Source: Bacteroidales bacterium (GTDB taxonomy: Bacteria > Bacteroidota > Bacteroidia > Bacteroidales > UBA7960). Taken from it: a stretch of DNA of 7,910 nucleotides. The notes beneath the pieces were generated by a model that saw only the letters and a list, made by a program, of their open reading frames with translations, was not told where the DNA came from and did no database searches. Shown here in pieces: positions 1 through 5,674 of this stretch. Both the position numbers and the translations under genes were made by a program. The stretch's first letter is position 1. Each line of letters begins with the position of its first letter. Location of the stretch: positions 1-7,910 of the forward strand of contig PWND01000277.1 of NCBI GenBank assembly GCA_003557965.1, given 5' to 3'.

Positions 1-1
1 A

Positions 2-538
2 AAACTTGCCAAAGCTTTTTTCGACAGGAGTATTGGCAGAGTTTACAACGCTTTGGTATGGGGAAGTTTAAAAGAAGATGAAGGAACAATAACAGGCCAT
101 ATTGGGCGTAGCTTAAAAAACAGGAAAGTAATGACAGTCTTTCCAGATGGAGAATATGGAAGGCATGCAGTTACTCATTACAAGGTTTTGGAAAGGTTTG
201 GATATGTTACACTTGTTGAGTGTACTCTCGAAACAGGCAGGACTCATCAAATCAGGGCACATTTTCAGCATATAAAACATCCTTTGTTTAATGATGAAAC
301 TTATGGTGGAGACAAAGTATTGAAAGGAACTACTTTTACCAAGTATAAGCAGTTTGTTAATAACTGCTTCAAATCACTGCCCCGGCATGCACTACATGCA
401 AAGACGCTTGAATTTGATCACCCTGTAAGCGGTAAAAAGATGAAGTTTGATTCATCCTTGCCTGATGATATGCTTAATGTTGTTGAAAAATGGAGAAAAT
501 ATGCTGTTCATAAAAGCATTGACAAAGGGGAGGTTTAG
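2..538 (+). CDS. RluA/RluD-family 23S rRNA pseudouridine synthase, C-terminal part (5' end outside window)
   Basis: This enzyme class converts specific uridines of ribosomal RNA (RluD: 23S rRNA helix 69) to pseudouridine in the cytoplasm. The frame is open from base 2, so 178 residues are visible and the TTG at 53 is not the real start: the in-frame codons before it read KLAKAFFDRSIGRVYNALVWG-like sequence, which is the family's conserved segment after the catalytic site. The catalytic HRxD motif and any S4 domain lie upstream of the window. Visible hallmarks are the IGRS segment, AVTHYKVLERFGYVTLVE, the LETGRTHQIR motif (TGRTHQIR at bases 233-256), HPLFNDETYGG, and LPRHALHA near the end. The long stretch between YGGD and LPRHALHA (KGTTFTKYKQFVNNCF) is usual in Bacteroidota homologues. 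The gene ends two bases before the transporter GTG and its 3' end carries that gene's ribosome binding site, so the two are probably co-transcribed. Which uridine is modified cannot be told from this part. Confidence 0.93.
   Translation, partial: KLAKAFFDRSIGRVYNALVWGSLKEDEGTITGHIGRSLKNRKVMTVFPDGEYGRHAVTHYKVLERFGYVTLVECTLETGRTHQIRAHFQHIKHPLFNDETYGGDKVLKGTTFTKYKQFVNNCFKSLPRHALHAKTLEFDHPVSGKKMKFDSSLPDDMLNVVEKWRKYAVHKSIDKGEV
524..533 (+). promoter_or_regulatory. strong Shine-Dalgarno sequence for the MFS gene
   Basis: AAAGGGGAGG lies inside the last codons of the pseudouridine synthase gene and ends 7 bases before the GTG at 541. It is the only clear Shine-Dalgarno match before any gene start in this window. 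It decides the GTG start of the transporter and points to translation coupled to the upstream gene. Confidence 0.7.
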
Positions 539-540
539 CA

Positions 541-1815
541 GTGCAGGTATTCAGAGGAATTAGCATAGCACCGGGCACAATAAAAACAATATTCAGGGCT
601 TTTAAATACCCTAATTACAGAGTGTTTTACTACGGACAAAGTGTTTCTCTTATTGGAACATGGGTGCAAAATATTGCAATGGGCTGGCTTATTTACAGGC
701 TTACGGGATCAGGGCTTCTTTTAGGCACGGTGGCTTTTGCACAGCAAATTCCTTCTTTATTTATTATGCCTTTCGCTGGTGTTTTGGCAGACCGGTTTAA
801 CAGATTGAAAGTTATTATTATATCTCAAGCTGCTGCAATGATTGTAGCTTTTATTCTTGCATTCTTCGTTTTAACCGATACTGTTACTATTCCCATAATA
901 CTTGTGTTGGCTGCTGTTAATGGAATTATTCTGGCATTCGATACGCCTTTTAGAAATTCTTTTGTGCCTGATATGATTACTAAAAAAGAAGATCTTAGTA
1001 ATGCAATAGCTCTCAATTCTTCACTTTTTAACCTTGCACGATTTATTGGCCCGCCAATAGGTGGGTTGCTTATAGTAGCAGTGGGAGAGGGGTGGTGTTT
1101 TTTTATTAATGGTGTTAGCTTTTTGGCTGTAATTATTTCATTATTTGCCATGAAGGTGAAAGTAAAAATCCGCGAAAGAAGAAAAGCATCATTGTTGTAT
1201 GAACTAAAAGAAGGTGTTTTTTATGCTTTTAAAGAAAAATCATTGCGGTATTTATTGCTTCTTGTAGGAGTTAGTAGCTTGTTTGGCTTGCCTTTTCAGC
1301 CATTGCTTCCTGTATTTGCAGCAGATGTTTTAAAAGGTGAGGCCGAGATGCTCGGGTTGCTTACAGGGGCTCTTGGATTTGGCGCTCTTGTTGGCGCTTT
1401 TTTCCTTGCAGCAAATAAGAATATTTCCTCAATACCAGTAATTACTTTTCGCACGGCTTTATTGTTTGGAGCAGGTTTGTGCATATTTGCATTATCAAAA
1501 AGTATTGCTTTGTCTTTTATTATGATAGCTGCTACGGGCTTTGGAATGATAGTGCATTTCAACAGCACTAATTCAATAATTCAAAATATTAGCGATGAAG
1601 ATAAACGAGGAAGGGTAGTAGCTTTATACAGCCTGTCATTTATGGGGATTACGCCACTGGGCAGCTTACTGGCCGGATGGGTGTCGGAATTTATCGGAGT
1701 GCCATACACCGTATTTGCTTTCTCATTGTTTTGTATTGTTTCAGCTCTGATTTTTGGCAAAAAACTACCTGTAGTATTTTATAAGCTGGCCAGAAAAACA
1801 AAAAAGAATTCTTAA
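541..1815 (+). CDS. MFS transporter of the MFS_3 (EntS-like) exporter family
   Basis: A 424-residue inner-membrane major facilitator protein, normal length for the family, with about 12 predicted helices: roughly residues 34-55, 62-84, 90-111, 115-135, 155-180, 185-205, then a charged cytoplasmic loop (206-236), then 237-260, 268-290, 297-318, 322-345 and 362-407 as two helices. The opening FRAFKYPNYRVFYYGQ followed by SLIGTWVQ is the MFS_3 signature. MFS motif A is GVLADRFNRLK (80-90) between helices 2 and 3; a GPPIGG turn (170-175) sits in helix 5, and DEDKRGRV (352-359) is the conserved loop before helix 11. Known relatives include enterobactin exporter EntS and macrolide or other drug efflux proteins; most act by proton antiport. 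The substrate cannot be predicted here. The GTG start is supported by the strong ribosome binding site and the two-base gap after the synthase gene. No adjacent regulator or siderophore gene is visible. Confidence 0.9.
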   Translation: MQVFRGISIAPGTIKTIFRAFKYPNYRVFYYGQSVSLIGTWVQNIAMGWLIYRLTGSGLLLGTVAFAQQIPSLFIMPFAGVLADRFNRLKVIIISQAAAMIVAFILAFFVLTDTVTIPIILVLAAVNGIILAFDTPFRNSFVPDMITKKEDLSNAIALNSSLFNLARFIGPPIGGLLIVAVGEGWCFFINGVSFLAVIISLFAMKVKVKIRERRKASLLYELKEGVFYAFKEKSLRYLLLLVGVSSLFGLPFQPLLPVFAADVLKGEAEMLGLLTGALGFGALVGAFFLAANKNISSIPVITFRTALLFGAGLCIFALSKSIALSFIMIAATGFGMIVHFNSTNSIIQNISDEDKRGRVVALYSLSFMGITPLGSLLAGWVSEFIGVPYTVFAFSLFCIVSALIFGKKLPVVFYKLARKTKKNS

Positions 1816-1854
1816 CGATTTTTACTACGTGTAAGAAACTATGCACTGGTTGTT

Positions 1855-3645
1855 TTATTTGTTATTGTTTTGTTCTTTAGCATAAAGTTTTTTTATTACA
1901 CTTTGATACTTGTTGACAAGGTGTGTCCGTCGTAATTTTAAAGTAGCACTTAACTGCCCTGTTTCAACAGTCCATTCATGGTCAAGCAATTCAAACTTAA
2001 CTATACGCTCATAATCACCTAAGAATGTATTGTAGTGGTTTACTTCTTTCTGAAGTCTTTTCCTTATCCTTGGCATAGCAATAATTTCTGAATTACTGGT
2101 ATAGGGAATGCCTTTAACTTCACACCATGATTTAAGATGGTTGAAATCAGTAACAATTAATGCAGCAGCATATCTCTGGTTTTCTCCTACTACCATTATC
2201 TGGTCAATAAATGGAGATTCTTTAAACTTGTTTTCAATGATTTGTGGTGCAATGTATTTCCCAAAAGATGTTTTAAAGATTACTTTTTTCCTGTCGGTTA
2301 TACGCAACTGGCCCTCGGGCTCAATAACACCAATATCTCCAGTGTGCAGCCAGCCATCTTCATCAATAACTTCCTTAGTAAGCTGCTCGTCTTTATAATA
2401 ACCCTTCATTACTCCTGGGCCTTTAACAAGAATTTCACCGTCATCTGCAATTTTTACCTTTGTATTTTTCAGAACCGGCCCTACTGTGCCAAACTTAACC
2501 CCGTTGGGGCCAAAGTCACTCACTGCAATAACAGGTGATGTCTCGGTTAAGCCGTATCCTTCTATTATCCTAAGCCCAACAGCCCAAAATATTTGATTTA
2601 ATCGTGGTTGTAAAGCAGCTCCACCACTTACTATTATATCCAGATTCTTCCCTAAAGCCTCTTTCCATTTGCTAAAAACTAATTTACGTGCAATTTTTAG
2701 CTTTAATGCATATATCGGGTTTCTCTTTTCTTTCCCGATTTCGTAATTCAGGCCTACATTATTTGCCCAAAAGAATATTACCTTCTTTATTCCTTTTAAT
2801 GCTCTGCCCTTCATGATGATTTTATCATATACTTTTTCGAGTAGCCTGGGTACTGTGCAAAAAACATGCGGGTGTATTTCTTTCAAACTTTCAGCAATTA
2901 CTCCCATATTACTAACGTAGTAAATTGATAAGCCCTTATAGAGGAACATATAATTCATCATTCTTTCGTAAATATGACAAAGCGGCAGGAAGCTCATTGC
3001 TCTGTGCTCCGGCCCATAAGGAGGAATATATGATACAGCTATAAAATTGCTTATTATGTTGGCGTGAGTAAGCATTACACCTTTCGGAACTCCGGTGGTG
3101 CCCGATGTATATATAATTGTTGCAATATCTTCACTCGTTATAGAGTCTTTTGTTTTTTGCAGAGCATCACTGTTGTAATTCTTTTTGCCATCCTCAATGA
3201 GCTCATTTAAATGTTTAAAACCAAAGAGATTTTTAAAAGTATATATATCTATAATGCTTGGGACATTTGGAACTATATGTTTAATCCTTTTATACATTTC
3301 TTCACCCGCAACAAATACCAGCTTTACTTCTGCATGTTTTAGTATGTATTCATAATCCTGATCGCTTATAGTCGGATAAATTGGAATATGAATTGCTCCT
3401 ATTTGCTGAATGCCCATATCAAGCAAATTCCATTCAGGCCTGTTAAATGTTATTGTGGCAATTTTGTCATCTTTTTTTATACCTAAAGCCATTAGCCCGG
3501 CACTTATGTAATCTGTGAGATTTTTAAAGTCTTCAGATGAATACTTTTTCCATACGCCTTCATCTTTTCCGGCCAATGCATCTGTTTTGTCAGGACAAAG
3601 CCCATTGTAATGAGTTATCAGGTCAAATATTCTGTTAATCTTCAT
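1855..3645 (-). CDS. long-chain acyl-CoA synthetase (AMP-forming fatty acid:CoA ligase, FAA1/COG1022 type)
   Basis: Activates fatty acids with ATP and CoA, through an acyl-adenylate, to acyl-CoA for breakdown or lipid synthesis; usually cytoplasmic or loosely membrane-bound. The 596 residues match the length of bacterial ACSL-type ligases. Motifs in order: the phosphate-binding loop YTSGTTGVPKGV (179-190) with K188; LPLCHIYER (220-228), typical of ACSL proteins; the VPRLLEKVYD segment (265-274); the adenine-binding EGYGLTETSP (362-371); GWLHTGD (431-437) with the ribose-binding Asp 437; the hinge DRKK (451-454); FKTSFGKYIAP (457-467); and the C-terminal TGQLSATLKLRR (562-573), whose Lys 570 is the likely late catalytic lysine. 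In that last motif Gln 564 stands where Glu is more common. The ATG has no clear Shine-Dalgarno. It converges on the transporter gene (39 bp between stops) and follows the dipeptidase gene in the same direction after 408 bp, so it probably has its own promoter. The chain length preferred is unknown. Confidence 0.93.
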   Translation of the reverse strand: MKINRIFDLITHYNGLCPDKTDALAGKDEGVWKKYSSEDFKNLTDYISAGLMALGIKKDDKIATITFNRPEWNLLDMGIQQIGAIHIPIYPTISDQDYEYILKHAEVKLVFVAGEEMYKRIKHIVPNVPSIIDIYTFKNLFGFKHLNELIEDGKKNYNSDALQKTKDSITSEDIATIIYTSGTTGVPKGVMLTHANIISNFIAVSYIPPYGPEHRAMSFLPLCHIYERMMNYMFLYKGLSIYYVSNMGVIAESLKEIHPHVFCTVPRLLEKVYDKIIMKGRALKGIKKVIFFWANNVGLNYEIGKEKRNPIYALKLKIARKLVFSKWKEALGKNLDIIVSGGAALQPRLNQIFWAVGLRIIEGYGLTETSPVIAVSDFGPNGVKFGTVGPVLKNTKVKIADDGEILVKGPGVMKGYYKDEQLTKEVIDEDGWLHTGDIGVIEPEGQLRITDRKKVIFKTSFGKYIAPQIIENKFKESPFIDQIMVVGENQRYAAALIVTDFNHLKSWCEVKGIPYTSNSEIIAMPRIRKRLQKEVNHYNTFLGDYERIVKFELLDHEWTVETGQLSATLKLRRTHLVNKYQSVIKKLYAKEQNNNK

Positions 3646-3660
3646 AAGAGTTGCTATCTG

Positions 3661-3677
3661 TTTGATTATTAATAAAT
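3661..3677 (-). promoter_or_regulatory. AT-rich leader motif before the acyl-CoA ligase, shared with the dipeptidase leader
   Basis: On the minus strand this reads ATTTATTAATAATCAAA and lies about 15 bases before the ATG. The dipeptidase leader has ATTTATTAAATCAAA at 5448-5462, the same apart from a two-base gap, about 23 bases before its ATG. The role is unknown; it could be an A/U-rich translation enhancer, common where Shine-Dalgarno sequences are missing, or chance in AT-rich DNA. Confidence 0.25.
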
Positions 3678-3682
3678 TAAAT

Positions 3683-3692
3683 CATACGTATG
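3683..3692. promoter_or_regulatory. 10-bp perfect palindrome, candidate operator of the acyl-CoA ligase gene
   Basis: CATACGTATG is a perfect dyad centred about 42 bp before the ligase start codon, in an otherwise plain AT-rich leader. Fatty acid metabolism genes are often controlled by TetR- or GntR-type repressors binding dyads near the promoter (established for FadR proteins), so an operator is plausible. The specific regulator is not in the window, and this half-site is not one I recognise. Confidence 0.25.
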
Positions 3693-3890
3693 TTTAATAA
3701 AATAAATAACTAAATTATGAAAAATTTTTAAACGCAAAGAGTTTTTTCTGATTTTTTATTGGGTTTTTGGAGGGTCTTAAACATTTGTTGCGATAAAACT
3801 ATAAAGAGTCTTAAAAAATATATGCCTTTACTTACTTTTATCAGCAACTATCATTTTGGCTTATAATAAGGTTTTGTTGTGAAGAAGCCG

Positions 3891-3929
3891 GGTTTTCAAC
3901 GTTTTTGAAAATCAAAAACGTTGAAAACC
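3891..3929. repeat. perfect 18-bp inverted repeat with a 3-base loop
   Basis: The left arm GGTTTTCAACGTTTTTGA (3891-3908) is followed by AAA (3909-3911) and its exact reverse complement (3912-3929). It lies about 125 bases downstream of the dipeptidase stop. Neither side has a run of T, so it is not a textbook intrinsic terminator, although the stem is strong enough to stall or protect a transcript. Other readings are a dyad binding site or a remnant of a small repeat family. Confidence 0.65.
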
Positions 3930-3980
3930 TTTAGAAAAATTAATTCAATGGCTTCATATTTAAAATATTCACTTTATTGA

Positions 3981-4044
3981 TGCTATAGGTTTTTACAGGT
4001 AAAGGAGTTTGTCTGCAGCTTTACCTGCATAAAAACGAATAGCA
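3981..4044 (-). terminator. imperfect long hairpin after the dipeptidase gene, possible terminator or 3' stabiliser
   Basis: The arms are 3981-4004 and 4019-4044 with a 14-base loop. They pair as 9 bp (CAGGTAAAG with CTTTACCTG), a 2-base bulge (CA, 4028-4029), 7 bp (GTTTTTA with TAAAAAC), a 2x2 internal loop, then 6 bp (TGCTAT with ATAGCA): 22 pairs in all. The hairpin starts 9 bases after the dipeptidase stop codon, which suggests a role at that transcript's 3' end. There is no T run after it, so the terminator call is tentative. Confidence 0.4.
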
Positions 4045-4053
4045 TTATTTTCA

Positions 4054-5424
4054 CTACTTCTTCATTTCAGTGTAATACTTGTAGAAGTATGGAATAGTTT
4101 CAATTCCATTATAGAACTGCTCTAACGGATAGTTTTCATTTGGTGAATGAATTGCATCCGATTCAAGGCCAAAGCCCATTAAAATTGATTTAATTCCAAG
4201 AACTTTTTCAAAAAGTGAAATAATAGGAATACTTCCACCGCTTCTGTAGGGAATTGGTTTAACACCATAAATTTCTTCAAAAGCTTTGCTGGCTGCCTGG
4301 TACTCAATAGTGTCAGTTGGCGACACATAACCTTCACCGCCATGCAATACTTTTGCTTTAACTTTCACATAAGGTGGCGCTATTGATTCAAAATGCTTAA
4401 TAAACAATTCTGTTATCTTTTTTGAATCCTGGTGAGGTACAAGTCTCATAGAAATTTTAGCATGGGCTTTTGATGGCAATACGGTTTTTGCGCCTTCTTC
4501 TGTATAACCACCCCATATACCGTTAACATCAAGGCTTGGCCTGATACCAACTCTCTCCATTGAAGAGTATCCATCTTCACCATCTACTTCATCAACATCA
4601 ACAGCTTTTTTGTATGCTGCTAGGTCGAAAGGTGCTCTTGCCATATCTTCTCTTTCTTCTTTACTTACAACTTCAACATCATCATAAAAACCCTTTACAG
4701 TTATTCTTCCTTTTTCATCAGTAAGAGATGCTATCATTTTGCAAAGTACGTTTGCCGGGTTAGCAATTGCGCCGCCAAATAAGCCTGAATGCAGGTCGCG
4801 GTTAGGGCCTGTTACTTCTACTTCACAAAACGATAAACCTCTGAGGCCGGTTGTTATTGAAGGAATATCAGGAGCAAGCATTGTTGTGTCTGATACAAGA
4901 ATTACATCAGCTTCTAACTTTTTCTTATTATCATTGCAAAACTTTTCAAGGCTTGGAGAACCTATTTCCTCTTCTCCTTCTATCATAAATTTTACATTAC
5001 AAGGCAACTGATCTGTCTTTACAAGATATTCAAAAGCTTTAAAGTGCATAAACATCTGTCCTTTATCGTCATCAGCACCCCTTGCATATATTTTTCCATC
5101 CCTTATCTCCGGCTCAAATGGTTCGCTTTCCCACAAGTCTAATGGCTCCACAGGCTGAACATCATAGTGGCCATATACCATAATAGTTGGCAATGAAGGG
5201 TCAATGATCTTTTCGCCAAAAACTACCGGATGGCCTTCTGTGTCAAGTACTTCCGCCATGTCGGCACCATCTTTTATAAGATAGTCCTTAATCCAGTTAG
5301 CTGCCTTGTACATGTCGTCTTTGTGGCTCTCTTTTGAGCTGATTGATGGAATTCTTATCAATTCAAACAAGTCTTCAAGGAATTTCTCCTTATTTGTCTC
5401 AATAAAATTTTTTAAATCTTTCAT
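4054..5424 (-). CDS. M20-family metallodipeptidase (CNDP/PepV-like dinuclear zinc peptidase)
   Basis: A cytoplasmic peptidase of 456 residues that probably cleaves dipeptides or short peptides, using two metal ions (zinc, or manganese in CNDP2). The expected ligands and catalytic residues are all visible: His 86 and Asp 88 in YGHYDVQP (84-91), the bridging Asp 119 in GADDDKG (116-122), the general base Glu 152 and ligand Glu 153 in EGEEEIGS (149-156), Asp 179 in VSDT, and His 426 in IHSPNE. The inserted dimerisation domain begins after about residue 190 and carries DLHSGLFGG (210-218), whose His 212 reaches into the partner's active site in CNDP-type dimers. There is no signal peptide. These features favour the dipeptidase branch over ArgE or DapE, although the substrate is not proven. 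The ATG lacks a Shine-Dalgarno. The gene is divergent from the kinase gene and followed by a hairpin, so it is probably transcribed alone. Confidence 0.93.
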   Translation of the reverse strand: MKDLKNFIETNKEKFLEDLFELIRIPSISSKESHKDDMYKAANWIKDYLIKDGADMAEVLDTEGHPVVFGEKIIDPSLPTIMVYGHYDVQPVEPLDLWESEPFEPEIRDGKIYARGADDDKGQMFMHFKAFEYLVKTDQLPCNVKFMIEGEEEIGSPSLEKFCNDNKKKLEADVILVSDTTMLAPDIPSITTGLRGLSFCEVEVTGPNRDLHSGLFGGAIANPANVLCKMIASLTDEKGRITVKGFYDDVEVVSKEEREDMARAPFDLAAYKKAVDVDEVDGEDGYSSMERVGIRPSLDVNGIWGGYTEEGAKTVLPSKAHAKISMRLVPHQDSKKITELFIKHFESIAPPYVKVKAKVLHGGEGYVSPTDTIEYQAASKAFEEIYGVKPIPYRSGGSIPIISLFEKVLGIKSILMGFGLESDAIHSPNENYPLEQFYNGIETIPYFYKYYTEMKK

Positions 5425-5443
5425 AATGTTTGATGAATTGTTA

Positions 5444-5476
5444 ATAATTTGATTTAATAAATAGATAATTTGATTT
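5444..5476. repeat. 12-bp direct repeat, 21-bp period, in the dipeptidase leader
   Basis: ATAATTTGATTT occurs at 5444-5455 and again at 5465-5476, a spacing of 21 bp or about two helical turns; a third TTTGAT lies at 5429-5434. Regular spacing on one face of the helix would suit a regulator binding site, but the sequence is AT-rich and chance is possible. Confidence 0.35.
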
Positions 5477-5495
5477 TCTTTAATTAAAAACGTGA

Positions 5496-5503
5496 CAAAA
5501 ATA
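5496..5503 (-). promoter_or_regulatory. candidate Bacteroidota -7 promoter element for the dipeptidase gene
   Basis: The minus strand reads TATTTTTG, an exact match to the Bacteroidota consensus TAnnTTTG, about 72 bp before the start codon, giving a leader of roughly 65 bases. No TTTG or TTG -33 element is seen at the usual distance (about 19-21 bp further upstream), so the assignment is weak. Confidence 0.3.
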
Positions 5504-5674
5504 TAAAATTGACTGATTTAAAAAAATTAATTCTTTAAAAACAAGGGTTTTACTTAGAAAATTATATTAATATTTTTTGTTACTTTACTTTATTTTTTGC
5601 TTAATTTAGTTTTTTTGCAACTTTCTTTAAAAGTATTTGCTTGATAGTTGTAATTGCAAAAAGTATTGACTAAG

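Larger units (their letters stand above)
3646..4053. other. 408-bp non-coding spacer between the two minus-strand genes
   Basis: No credible gene was found on either strand; the longest plus-strand reading noticed, from the ATG at 3822, is only 14 codons. The stretch holds, from right to left (direction of transcription of both neighbours), an imperfect hairpin just after the dipeptidase stop (3981-4044), a perfect 18-bp hairpin (3891-3929), an unstructured AT-rich part, a 10-bp palindrome (3683-3692), and an AT-rich leader before the acyl-CoA ligase ATG. I could not find a TAnnTTTG promoter motif in the minus-strand direction here. Confidence 0.6.

Noticed and set aside
53..538. Complete 161-residue protein starting at the TTG at 53
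   Set aside because: The conserved synthase sequence continues in frame upstream to the window edge, so this is the tail of a longer gene, not a separate start.
825..1568. Two minus-strand open frames (825-1151 and 1296-1568) inside the transporter gene
   Set aside because: They are antisense to a clear MFS protein, and their translations show no recognisable domain.
1816..1854. Possible bidirectional terminator between the convergent transporter and ligase genes
   Set aside because: Only a weak A/U stem (1819-1825 with 1831-1837, including one G-U pair) can be drawn, and no T run follows on either strand.
2108..2538. Overlapping plus-strand open frames inside the acyl-CoA ligase gene
   Set aside because: They lie opposite conserved catalytic motifs of the ligase and have no family features of their own.
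3822..3866. Short plus-strand open frame (14 codons) in the spacer
   Set aside because: It is very short, has no ribosome binding site, and its peptide shows no recognisable features.
4739..5011. Plus-strand open frame inside the dipeptidase gene
   Set aside because: It is antisense to the metal-binding region of a well-conserved enzyme and looks like a shadow frame.
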